Shown here in pieces: positions 1 to 10,530 of a DNA stretch of 64,000 bases (positions are counted from its first letter, which is position 1; the number at the start of each line of letters is the position of its first letter). The stretch spans positions 248,001 through 312,000 of the forward strand of contig WWBZ02000082.1 in assembly GCA_011503125.2 (NCBI GenBank), given 5' to 3'. The notes beneath the pieces are model-generated. The model was not told where the DNA came from, ran no database searches, and saw only the letters and a program-made list of their open reading frames with translations. Both the position numbers and the translations under genes were made by a program. The DNA comes from Botryosphaeria dothidea. Lineage: Eukaryota > Ascomycota > Dothideomycetes > Botryosphaeriales > Botryosphaeriaceae.

Positions 1-1
1 G

Positions 2-846
2 ATGGTAAGCCATGTGTCCTTCTCTCTCGCACGAAGAGCGCCCCAGAGGAAAATCTCCGCATCACCATCGTCCAAATTGCTTGCTCCATGATCCGCCACC
101 CGTCGCCGGTTTCAATCTCGACCGCTCGGCTCTCGCCGCCTCGACGCTCGACAAACGTGTCCACACTGGTCTTTGCTGCTTTTTAAAGCTCAAACACGTC
201 GCTGCACTGCAAATCCTCGGTATCGATGGACTTGCAACGGCATCCTACTACTAAATCACCCACCCGCGAGCATAACGACCCAACCGAGGATGTTTAGGCC
301 TGCGACACTCATGAGCGCAAGCAATAACGGATGGCGGCATTGAGGTTCCTCAGAATTGGGCACCTATAAGCATCGACCTTTTCCAACATGCGGTGGTGCT
401 AATTCACTATTTTCCAGGTCAACGTTCCCAAGACGAGGCGGACCTACTGCAAGGGACGCCAATGTAAGAAGCATACTCAGCACCGCGTTACCCAGTACAA
501 GGCCGGCAAGGTATGATCCGGAGACTGGTATCATACTAGAGATATTTCTGACACCAAGTTACTAGGCTTCGCTGTTCGCCCAGGGAAAGCGTCGTTATGA
601 CCGCAAGCAGTCCGGTTACGGTGGTCAGACCAAGCCTGTCTTCCACAAGAAGGCCAAGACTACCAAGAAGGTCGTCCTGAGGTTGGAGTGCACCACCTGC
701 AAGACCAAGGCTCAGCTCGCCCTCAAGCGCTGCAAGCACTTCGAGCTTGGGTACGTTACGTTCGCCCATAACTGCCTACCTATGCTTGATGCTGATAATT
801 CTACAGTGGTGACAAGAAGACGAAGGGTGCGGCGTTGGTCTTCTAA
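2..846 (+). CDS. rpl42: 60S ribosomal protein eL42 (L44/L36a family)
   Basis: Structural protein of the large ribosomal subunit near the E site. Four coding exons join to 106 residues: 2-4, 418-510, 566-750 and 807-846. The product starts [14 protein letters not shown] and ends [12 protein letters not shown], the full family length with no gaps. The zinc-binding CxxC pairs are visible: [11 protein letters not shown] near the N-terminus and [10 protein letters not shown] near residue 72. The first coding exon is only the start codon. The donor at 5 (GTAAGC) follows ATG directly, and intron 1 (413 bp) is far longer than the other two (55 and 56 bp). Budding yeast RPL42 genes also carry an intron close to the start codon. 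The promoter and 5' leader lie left of the window. The identity is certain and the splice sites nearly so. Confidence 0.95.
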
Positions 847-1489
847 GCGATTCCTTTCCTTCTGCAAGTCCTCAGCATGGTTTCATGTGGTGCATTTGGG
901 GGAACTTCTTCGGTTAAATGAGGGACGGATTGCACTGGCCGACGCGGTCGGACGTTTATTACGGTCAACAAAATGGGCCGCGGATTATGTTACAAAAATA
1001 AAAGAACCAATGCGACCTGGTTGAGGCATGCAGACCGATCACTACAGATGGTGCAATTTGTCCCATGGGGGTTCATTGTACGTGAACGTGGATCGGCAGT
1101 TGAGGCCAGGCATTTGCTCAGGCTTCGGGACAAGAGAGCAGAAACGGCTTGATTCTTCGACTATCGCTAGGACCGGAGCAGGCTGCGGGAGGCTGCCCCC
1201 GCAACGACGATCAACGATCCATGATGAGGCCAAGCATCATGTGCCACTACCTACCGTTGCGCTATTACCCAAGTCCCGGACAGCTTAATAAAAAATATTG
1301 CACAACCCTGGCCCATCTCGGAATCTTGCTGTTTCTGGCGTACCTGCATGCGATCACCACAGAATGACTTCATATTCCTGTGCGCTTCTTGGCTGTGATA
1401 CCGCTATTATTCCCGATTTCCCCGCTTCAAATAGTACATTAGCCAAAGCACTCTCAACTTCATCCCATCTCAGGAAGTGACAAGTGACG
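847..1489. other. Intergenic: eL42 3' region and upstream region of the MRJP-like gene
   Basis: No gene is seen. An AATAAA at 997-1002 lies about 150 bp after the eL42 stop and is a plausible polyadenylation signal. A second AATAAA is at 1287-1292. The short open frames here resemble no known family. Confidence 0.6.
997..1002 (+). terminator. Putative polyadenylation signal of eL42
   Basis: An AATAAA in an A-rich run about 150 bp after the stop codon. Fungal poly(A) signals are loose, so this is only suggestive. Confidence 0.35.
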
Positions 1490-3009
1490 ATGCGCTTGAA
1501 TTATCTGGCTGGATTTGCTTGCTTGGCCTGCCAGAGCACGGGGCAAGAGGTAGCGACTGACCCAGGTGTAGCTGGTCCCCCATTAGAAATAGTACATTTG
1601 TACTACGATCAATGGCCAACAGGTGAGTATGGAAAGGAAAATTCATGGCAAAAAGGGACAGGTGCTCACTGTTATCTCAAGGGATTGCGGTATCGTCAAC
1701 GGGGCGTTTGTTCTCGAACTACCCGCCGGGTCTCGATCCGAACAACACCAATGACGGTAGCAATGGCAAATATACCGTCGCCGAGCTCTTCGCCAACAAC
1801 ACCGAGCGCCCATATCCAAGCGCTGAGTACAACAATTCTCCTGGCGGAGCCATCAACTACACCACGACTCCTCCGTGTACGTTGTATATAGCTTCCTTAT
1901 TTTTGCTTACCCTTCCTCCTTCCATTCGCTGTCTTGTTTTCTTTTCCTCACAAATTCAACTTTTGTTTCTGACAGTTCCCCTATTTAGCCGGCGCGAACT
2001 ACCAAGATCATCTCATTGGAGTCCAAAGCGTCGTGATCGACCCGCTCGACCGCCTCTGGATCCTCGACACCGGCCGCGCCCTGACGAGCGACGGCACGCT
2101 CGTCCTAGCCTCCGTCGGCGGGCCCAAGCTAATCGGCGTCGACCTGACCACCGACACCATCATCCAGACCATCGTCTTTCCGCCGGACGTCGCGACGCCC
2201 TTCTCCTACCTCAACGACGTGCGCTTCGACCTGAGGGGCAACCTCTCCGGGGCCTCTAGCGGCCCCGGCGTCGCATACATCACCGACAGCAGCAACGAGG
2301 GCCGCAATGGCATCATCATCGTCGACCTTGGCTCTGGCGAGTCCTGGCGACACCTGGACGGCCTGCCCGCGGTGCGGGCCGAGGGGCAATTCGTCGCGCA
2401 TGTGTGGGGCGAGCCGCTGTACGGGCTGCCGCAGGGCGAGGACGGCCCCGTTGGGTATGCGCCCGTGGGCTCCGACGGTATCACGCTGTCGGCCGATGGC
2501 GAGGAGTTGTTCTGGAGCCAGGTCGCCGGCCGTTACCTGCACTCGGTGCCGACGGAACGGCTGCGCGCGCGCAGCCGCAGCAGCGAGGTGCTGGCGCAGG
2601 CCGGGGTGGCGAACCACGGGCAGAAGGGCGTGAGCGACGGCTTCGAGAGCGATACGAACAATATCGTTTACGTCGGGAACATGGAGCAGAACGCCGTCAA
2701 CTGGTACAGTCCGGCGAACGGGACGACGGGCGTTTTCGTGAGGGACCCGCGCATCAATTGGGTTGATACTTGTAAGTTTCGGAATCACCCTTTTTTTTGC
2801 CTTCCCCATGTGCATATTGCCCTTAATCTTTTGCTGACTGTTCTTTCATTGCTATAGTTGCGACTGGGGAAGATGGTTATCTCTACTTCACTGTCAATCA
2901 GCTCAACCGGGCGCCTTCATTTTATCCGGGCACTGACCGACGTGTGCTTCCCTATGTACTTTTTAGGACGAAGCTTCCTGATGGTGGAAGCAAGATCCTG
3001 CTTCGCTGA
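1490..3009 (+). CDS. Secreted major royal jelly protein / Yellow-family protein
   Basis: Four exons (1490-1622, 1682-1876, 1989-2771, 2858-3009) join in frame to 420 residues. Residues 1 to about 20 look like a signal peptide, so the protein is probably secreted. The body matches the six-bladed propeller of the MRJP/Yellow family: LYYDQWPTGIAVSSTGRLF, then VVIDPLDRLWILDTGR, a middle YITDSSNEGRNGIIIVDL, and the C-terminal INWVDTFATGEDGYLYFTVN followed by a short LPYVLFRTKLP tail. There are several N-glycosylation sequons around residues 75-110. Enzyme activity is known for some insect Yellow proteins but not for fungal members, so the substrate is unknown. Donors are GTGAGT, GTACGT and GTAAGT. 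The start was chosen because it begins the signal peptide; an upstream GTG is not used. The next gene, REV1, is convergent 195 bp away. Confidence 0.85.
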
Positions 3010-3204
3010 AAGAATGAACCTTAAGCCGAGGGGTGCAGGAAGGGTGCAATCAAGTATCTTGTTACTCGCTCATTCATGAAAATTGTAATGCAGCCGCAGC
3101 ATAATGAATTAATGAACACCATCAAGTTTATTCAACTCTCAGTACAGCACCGTTGCCACGTAACTCAACGCTTGAGTATTCAGCAAGAAGTGAATTCCTT
3201 CTTC

Positions 3205-6200
3205 TCAGAACTCCACCTTCCCCAACCCCCTCTCCTCCACTGCCATCTGCACAACCTCCTTCACCTTCCGGACCGCATCATTCCACTTCGCTTTCCCCTT
3301 CGGCACCTTCGCTGTCCCATGGAATTCATCCTCAACCATCCAGGCAAACCATTTCACCAGCCCCGCAGCCTTGTCCATATCCCGCTCTTCCAACACGACA
3401 TTCTTTAAATACGTCCCCAATGCACCCACGTCTTCCCGATAAGGCCCGTCATCTCTAAACTCCCCCATCCAATCCTTGATCGCATCGCGCAGCTGCTCAG
3501 GCTGCCACAGCTTTCGGGTCGTGAACGTCGGACGCGGTGGCCGTGGCGTCAACTTCAATGTCTGTTGTCCTGGTGGGAGCGCCGGTGACGCCGGTCCTGA
3601 TGCGTTGCCGGCCACGGTATGAGTAGTGCTCGAGAGCATCAGTCCACCGCGCTTCCGCAGACGGGCGCGGCGGTGCTCGTCGAGGACCTCGCGACGGAGG
3701 TCTTCGGGCAGGGCGGCGAGGAAGTCCGCGTCCGGAGATGTCGTTTCGCCCGCGTCCGTGGTGCTGGCCTCGTCGTCTGTTTCGATGCTGTCGCGGCTGG
3801 TTGGGCGAGCATGGCGGGCGAGGCGAGTGGAGATGAAGTTGGATTGCGTGAGGGTGCCGTTTCCGCTCGCTGCGGCTGCTGCGGCGAGGGTTGTGACTTT
3901 GGGTGGACGGCCGCGCTTTCGAGGTCCAGTGAACGATGCAGAGGCAGTCCTTTTAGGGAGATTGGTGTTCACGGTCCGGTTCTTGCGGGGGGATTGGGGA
4001 AGAATGACCTGATTTCCCTGTTTGCCGCCAGGACCCTGCCGGTAGAAGGACAGGACTTCGGCACGCACATCTTCTGGAAGTGCAGCTAGGGTTTCAGGGT
4101 CGAGCTGGGATTGGTTAGGCAGGATGGTGCCGGCAACAGATTTGGTAACAAAGGGATCGTCCAAACCGCCGTCTTCGACCGATTGAGGCAGCTTGTCTGC
4201 TCCGGCCGCACAAGGAGGTTGCCTCACATGCTTTGCAAGTTTATCCCGGATATCTTGAGGTAGCTCAGCAAGGACCTTAGGATCGACTTGTGTTGGAACA
4301 ATGAACTGGGTACCCAATGTATTCAGTGGTTTACGACCGGGGCTGTTAGAGTTCAGCTGTGATGAGCCGAAATGTACTTGATCCGCAGATGTCTTTTGTT
4401 TCTTCGGCGTCACGATGTCGTCCTGGATCGGATCCTCTGCTGTCTTGGAAAGGGGTTTGCTGGGCTCCCCAACCTTAAACTGGAGACGGCGTTGGCTGCT
4501 CTCCCGTCCATCGCCAGAGCCTTTCAAAGGCTCTAGCCTTGTCATTTGTACACCTATTCCTCGTAACTCGCCAGGGGAAAAGCCAAAGCCTTTTAAAGTG
4601 GAGAGCGCTTCCTTGGCCAATGCTTCCTTATCGTTGGTCGCAATGCCCAGCACTAGGCTCTTATTGAAAGTGTCGCACTTTCCGTGACCAAGATGCTTCG
4701 GGGGATCAAGAGGTGCATCTGCTGCCCGCTTCATGATCTTCATGGTCAGTTGCCTTCCTTTGACCCTTTCCTTCATCAAGCGCTGATGAAGTTCACCGCA
4801 AAGATTTTCAATGAACTCATCGACTTGCTCCTGGTCAGTGAATCGTACACCCCAGTTGACCTCGGCTGAGACTGATTTGCGCACGACAACGTCTCCGACC
4901 TCAGTCCGATCAATGCCTCGTGAGTAATCCCAGATTTTCTCTCCAGTCTTTGGTCCCAATGCATTGATCAACCGTTCCTTGGAGTAATCACGGATGTCCC
5001 GTACGAACTTGATGCCGATCTCTTCCAGTTTACCGCCAATGCTGTATGCCACGCCGGGAAGATCCTGAACTTCGAGCTTTCCGATGAACTCTAGAGTCTG
5101 GTCAGGCTTGATCTGATATTGCCCGGCAGGTTTCGCTTTGCGTAGAGCGACCTTAGCGCACAGAATGTTTGGACCGATTCCGACCGATACAGCACAACCG
5201 GTCTTCTCCTTGACCTCGTCGCGCAAGCGCTGGGCAATAGTGTCTGCCTCGGTTTGCTCGCGGTAGATGGTACCTTCAGTCATTGTCTTCCCGTCACTAC
5301 CACCCACAGCAATACATTGTGCAGAGACGTCTATAAGAGCCTCGTCAATGCTGACGCTCTGCACTATACCGCCAGTGGCCAGAATAGCCTCATAGAAAGA
5401 CCTACTGGCTTCTTCGTAAGCTGGGAAATCGTAAGGCAAGATTTTCAGCTCTGGGCATAGGTCTAAGGCTCGCTTCATCCACATTCCATTCTTGATGCCA
5501 AATTTGCGAGCTGGATAATTACAACTTGCAATTTCGGAACCGCTACCATTGCCATGAGCGACCACAGCAGGCTTTTCTTGGTATTCTGGAAGCTTCTTAA
5601 GAGATACTGCGGCGAAGAAGCTGTCGAAGTCAACGTGCAGAATATATCTGCGAGTACCTTGCGGGCGTTTCTGTCTAGCTTTTTGCGAGGGTCTCTTTTC
5701 GGCAGCTAATGCCTGGAGTTGGGATTTCAATTCCGCCTTCCATGTTGATAAATGATGCAGCCGGGATTCACGATAATACTGCTCCAGGAAGCCGGGGTGC
5801 ACAACCGTAGACTTGCGGATATTGGGATCAGCGAGGAGTACGGCGTTGTGTTCTTCAGCAGTCATCTTTCTCCGCTTCGATGGCGATCCCACACGGTCAC
5901 TGTACTCTCTCTTGAGGCCTTGGGGTTGCGGCTCAGATTCTGATGGTTCGGCAGGCCCACTTTTGGGAGGGGTAACCAGAGTATGTTCCGCTGGCCAAGC
6001 CTCGTCTTGATCATGTACGATAGGGGCGTCAGGCTGCAGAAAATCCTCTGGTTGATGGGACGGAGGGAGCTCGTCGATGTCATCATCTGCTCCTGGCGTT
6101 GGGGGTTTCTGGGATAAGAAAGGGGAACGATGCACACTCCTAGGTGTTTGATTCTCCTCCCGCAGCTGGCTGGTGTACCAACTAGTATCGGTCTGGTCTC

Positions 6201-6787
6201 GGTAACCGCGTGGTTTGACATTCGCCTGGCTCACGGCTTTGCCGTTGTCGAAGCCAAGAACCTTCTGGCCAGCCCCTTCGTCGACCACTCGGTAGTTATC
6301 CCACGGCAGGAGCTTCCCTGCTTTCACACTGTCGACGACCCAGGCGGGCTTCACTATGCGGTATTTGCGAAATTCGACGGTCTTCTTCGGGGTAAGGCTG
6401 CTTGCAATAATATGGGTAACCGTGGTTTTGCCATCCAGGTACTGCATAAAGCCGCCACCATGGGAGACTATGAGCTTATGAAGATCATTTAGCGAAGGTT
6501 GGGTGTAGCCGTTGACGTGCGCCACAACGCCGCGGAATATCTGGGGCTTGTCGGCAGACTGTGATCGTAGCTCGGCGTCGAGGTTTTGGAGTTTTATTTT
6601 CTTGCGACGGAAGTAGTCAGAAAAGCCTCCGAAGTTGGAGGCGTTGTATTCCTCGCCCTCTTCATTGTCGAACGTGTCTGGACGCGTGCTGGTTAGCATG
6701 CGATCTGCGTCAGGGTGGTGGCGGATGCGAACGGTTTTCTATGCGCTTGCGAACGGCGTCGGAATTCTTCTCGAGGCGTGAACCCAT
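3205..6787 (-). CDS. rev1: DNA repair protein REV1, Y-family deoxycytidyl transferase
   Basis: Scaffold and polymerase of translesion DNA synthesis in the nucleus; it inserts dCMP opposite abasic sites and recruits Pol zeta. Two exons, 6787-6733 and 6677-3205, give 1,175 residues. The first exon encodes MGSRLEKNSDAVRKRIEN; the acceptor CCAG lies 13 nt after a CTAAC branch site, and the join restores the conserved HTFDNEEGEEY. The donor GTTCGC is weak, so a shorter start at 6699 is possible. Domains: BRCT about 64-151; catalytic palm with HVDFDSFF (metal Asp about 368) and SIDEALID (Asp/Glu about 463-464); little finger to about 680; AT-hook-like RKRGRPPK about 938-946; three ubiquitin-binding motifs, each with LP at the core, near 817, 878 and 1002; C-terminal helical Rev7-binding domain from about 1065. 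All catalytic acids are present. FPR4 is head to head 374 bp away. Confidence 0.95.
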
Positions 6788-7161
6788 GGTGGAGCGCGCA
6801 GTGCAGGCGCATGGTGAGGTGGAAAGGCGAGGCGTGGGAGGAATAACGGTGACAATGGCGATGGCTGAGGTATGACGGCGGGCGTGGGCGAGGGAGCGAC
6901 GCGAATCGACGTGGGGCGCGTCACTAGTCGCCGGCCTGGCGCTCTACGGCCCACACCAGCATGCGGCCCGAGCGCAAAATCTCGGCGTCAAAAAGTTCCT
7001 CGAACTGCGCTTGTGCCTGCACCTCCATCGCCCTCTGCCTCTCTTTTTCGCTCTCCTCCTCCTCCCTCCCGCCCGCCTTCTTCCTCCCAGCAGACGGTGG
7101 TATCATTCGTCGCGCAACTATAAAGCACCTTTTCCCCGTATTAAATTCAACTTCTATCGCA
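6788..7161. promoter_or_regulatory. Divergent promoter region REV1 / FPR4-type FKBP
   Basis: 374 bp lie between the two start codons. A TATAAA box is at 7119-7124, 38 bp before the FKBP start codon and preceded by a long C/T-rich stretch (about 7020-7090), as is common in fungal leaders. On the REV1 side I see no clear motif. Confidence 0.5.
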
Positions 7162-8809
7162 ATGCCGCTTCTTCCTGTTGCCGTCTATGGCCTCGAGGTC
7201 CCCTGCGGTGGCATGCCTATCGCGGCCATCCCCGACTTCCCGGCTACTGTAAGTCTTGACAGCTCTCTGGTTGCGCCTTTTCGTACAAATCTGGCGCTTC
7301 TGGTGCCACATTTTGCGCAACATGCCGCTCAGAATCGTTACAGCTAATCGAGAAAAAGTTCCGCATTACTATGGCCGCTATCGACCCCAACGCTGAGCCT
7401 CAGGTCGATAACGATCAGAAGAAGATTCCTCCTCGTGCCACTCTGAAGCTCATCCGCGAACCTATCTCTGGTGATGACGATGAGAGTGACGATGAGGACG
7501 ACAGTGTCGAAGCCATCCGTGCCCGCCTGGGCCTGATCGAAGAGGAGGAAGAGGATAGCGAGGAGGACTCTGAAGATGATGACGAGAAGAACGGCGGCCC
7601 GAGCGATCCTACCAAGTCGAAGAAGGCCCGTAAGGAGGCTGCTATGAAGGAAATTCTGGAAGAGCTCAAGAACGCGGATGATATGGACGTCGATGAGAAG
7701 CCCAAGAAGAACAAGGGCAAGGCCCGTGCCACCGATGATGAGGACAGCGAGGAGGAGGACTCTGACGATGAAGAGATGGAGATGGAGGAGTTTGTTATTT
7801 GCACTCTCGACCCCGAGAAGGTAAGTTCGGACGCGCATTCTAGCTATGGGTCCATCACTGACACTGCAATAGCACTACCAGCAGCCTCTGGACATCACCA
7901 TCGGCGAGAACGAGCAGGTCTACTTCCAGGTCACTGGTGCCTACGACATCTCGTTGACTGGTAACTACGTCGTCCCGGACCACTCGCACGACGACGAATC
8001 CGATGAGGACAGTGAAGAGGAGGACTACGATCTTTCTCCTGACGAGGATGAGCTCGAAGAGGACTACGATTCCGAGGAAGAGGATGAGCTGGATGGTCTG
8101 GAGAACCCCAGGATCACTGAGCTTGGTTCCGACGATGAGGAGCCGCCCAAGCTCGTTGAGGCCTCCAAGGACAAGGGCAAGAACAAGCGCTCTGCCGCGG
8201 AGTCCGAGAGCCTTGATGACATGATCAGCAAGGAGAGCGAGAAGCTTAGCAAGAAGCAGCAGAAGAAGCTCAAGAACAACGAGGGCAAGGCAGTCGCTGC
8301 TGAGGCCAAGGACAGTCCGGCTGACAAGAAGAAGGTGCAGTTTGCCAAGAACCTTGAGCAGGGCCCCACCGGCTCTCCCCTGCCCAAGAAGGAGGAGAAG
8401 AAAGAGGACAAGGCCAGTGGTCTTGGCGTGAAGGTTGTCAACGGCGTTACCATCGACGACAAGAAGCTGGGTACCGGCCCTGCCGCGAAGAAGGGCGACA
8501 GGATCGGCATGCGCTACATCGGCAAGCTTCAGAGCGGCAAGGTCTTTGACTGTAAGTTCAATAACATCATGGGTGCAACCAGGGCAGTACTGACATCAAG
8601 TAGCCAACAAGAAGGGCAAGCCTTTCTCCTTCAAGCTCGGTTCCGGTGAGGTGATCAAGGGCTGGGACATCGGTGTCGCTGGTATGAAGGTTGGCGGCGA
8701 GCGTCGCATCACGATCCCGTCCAACCTCGCCTACGGCAAACAGAACCTCCCTGGCATTCCTGCCAACTCGGTCCTTGTCTTCGACATCAAGATGGTCTCG
8801 ATCAATTAG
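7162..8809 (+). CDS. fpr4: Nuclear FKBP-type peptidyl-prolyl isomerase, FPR3/FPR4 type
   Basis: Nucleolar/chromatin proline isomerase and histone chaperone of the Fpr3/Fpr4 family. Exons 7162-7248, 7359-7820, 7873-8551 and 8604-8809 give 477 residues. The N-terminus ([20 protein letters not shown]) is the nucleoplasmin-like domain. Two long Asp/Glu blocks follow (about 65-110 and 210-260), then a Lys-rich block with nuclear localisation character. The FKBP domain fills about 375-477 and keeps the ligand-pocket residues: [43 protein letters not shown] and VFDIKMV. Isomerase activity is therefore expected, with rapamycin/FK506 binding likely. Intron 1 has two in-frame acceptors, CAG at 7341-7343 and AAG at 7356-7358. 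I used the second because it gives the family-like PATFRITM. Acidic repeats are normal for this family. Confidence 0.95.
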
Positions 8810-9744
8810 AGGCTGGTCGTCTGGTGCCAAACGATCGATTTCTGTGCTGTACAGCTTTGAGCTTTTATTCCACTCACTGTACACTCGAGCATACTCCCCT
8901 CCAGTATGACGGCCGTTTCTTTTCCATCTTGACGAATGTCTCCTTAATTCTCGGACTTTCCTCCCTCTGGTTATGCATTGTCCAGCGTTTGAGATATCCC
9001 ACTTGCATTGCGGCAGACTAGATGCAGGCATAGTGCAGGGAGGACGGATCTCTCAGGCGCCTCTCCCCTGCTGGTTTGTTTTATTTCCTTCTTTTGTCTT
9101 TTCCGAAACAAAAAATCCCCTTGTAGTTTCTTCCGTCTACTCGACGGAGAAATCATTCGGTGAGCTTTTGGCATACGTCTCATAGTGTCCACCTGGCTCT
9201 ACCGCTATTCAGTGTATGAATAAAAGTTGGCGTTTTACGGCAGGAAGGAAAAGGGTGTCTACCTACCCAAGTACAGTGAAGGGCTTTTCAATTGCAAACA
9301 GCAGTATGGATTACACGCGGCGTGTTTTTACAGCACGTACGTTTTCGCAACAATACTCAATCTCTTCAATGCTGAATGCAGTGCTAAAATTCATAGAGAG
9401 ATCTGATGGATGTGAAAAATCAAAACTAATTATTACTACTTACATGCTCCAAGGCGGTATGCGAAGTAGATAACTCTCTTGACTTGGGAGTTGATGAAAT
9501 AAGGGGGGTATCCATAAAGTGTCCATTCCGTCGTGTGCTGATATTCCAATTTGTCCCAGACCAAGGAAAAGATGGAGAACTAGAAGAAAGCCAGCCTGTG
9601 CTATCCAACAACCCCTAAGAAGACTCGCTCTCAAATAAAGATGCTGCTGTCCCGCCCGCAGACGGAGACGGATGCGAGTATGCCTGTATGCAACCTGGGA
9701 CCTTTCCATCTTTTCCAAACAGTGGGTAAGAAAGTAACGGGGCC
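8810..9744. other. Intergenic, convergent 3' regions
   Basis: 935 bp lie between the stop codons of the FKBP (+) and Yippee-like (-) genes. It is AT-richer than the flanks and holds only short random frames. I see no gene, RNA or repeat. Confidence 0.6.
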
Positions 9745-10530
9745 TCAGACCTCCTCAACGCCACCAGCGCCGTTCCTGCCTTCCCTCCAGGCGCGGCCTC
9801 TCCGCCTCCTTTTCGCCAGCGCCGGACTCCACACGCCTGCGAACAAATCCTCGCATTCGTCTTCGTCCTGGCTATCGAACTCGACATCCTCCTCCTCCTC
9901 CTCCTCGCTACTCCCATCGCCGCGCGCCTGGGAAGCGCTCAAGGACGACGGGGGCGCCTCGCCATCGCCGTCGTTCTCCCAACACACGCCGCGGCAGACG
10001 CGCTTCGTCTCGAGGATGAACTTGCCGACCTTGTACTTCTGGCTCTCCTCCTCGGCGGCGACGTACTTCCAGCCGAGCACGGCGCCGCACAGGGCGCAGC
10101 TGATGTCGCTGACGGTGTGGGCGCCAGTGACCAGCTGGCGCGGGACCGGCTTGTGCGTGTACGTGTTGGGCAGGTTATTCTCGCGGTGCGACACGGCGCC
10201 GCCGCCGCGCGCGTCGTCGCCGGCTGAGGAGGACGGCGCCGGGTACGGGTTCGGCGGCGCGACCAGGTAGGCGCGGCCGTGGCGGCCGGTGAAGCCCTTG
10301 CTGATGATCTGAGAGGTCAGGCAGAGGTCGGACAGGCAGCGGTTGCAGCGCAGGTGCGAGCGCTGGCCGCGCAGGTAGGTCGGCGCGGCGGCGGCGGAGG
10401 TTGTGGGCGAGGTTGAGGCGTTGCTGGTGTTGCTGGCTACGGTGCCGGTGGTTTCGGCGGAGGAGCGCCGGCGGCGGAAGCGAATGGAGGGGAGGAGGTA
10501 GAGCGGGAACGGGGAAGGTGGGGATAGCAT
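9745..10530 (-). CDS. Yippee/Moh1 family zinc-binding protein
   Basis: One exon and 261 residues from the chosen start, which begins MLSPPSPFPLYLLPS. The Yippee domain is near 55-170. It has two zinc half-sites, LRCNRCLSDLC and ISCALCGAVLGWKY, plus the family signatures SKGFTGRHGRAYLV, RQLVTGAHTVSDI and SQKYKVGKFILETKRV. A low-complexity insert splits the domain. The C-terminus carries a long Glu run, then DSQDEDECEDLFAGVW and an Arg-rich end. Yippee proteins resemble the cereblon/Mis18 fold, and yeast Moh1 is linked to survival in stationary phase; the molecular role is not known. The frame stays open upstream to an ATG at 10692, but that 54-residue extension looks non-conserved and would lie in the leader. 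The protein may act in GID/CTLH degradation like human YPEL5, which is inference only. Confidence 0.85.
   Translation of the reverse strand: MLSPPSPFPLYLLPSIRFRRRRSSAETTGTVASNTSNASTSPTTSAAAAPTYLRGQRSHLRCNRCLSDLCLTSQIISKGFTGRHGRAYLVAPPNPYPAPSSSAGDDARGGGAVSHRENNLPNTYTHKPVPRQLVTGAHTVSDISCALCGAVLGWKYVAAEEESQKYKVGKFILETKRVCRGVCWENDGDGEAPPSSLSASQARGDGSSEEEEEEDVEFDSQDEDECEDLFAGVWSPALAKRRRRGRAWREGRNGAGGVEEV

Noticed and set aside
2129..2815. 228-codon minus-strand frame over the MRJP-like gene
   Set aside because: Shadow of the GC-rich exon. The plus-strand propeller motifs and splice sites are decisive.
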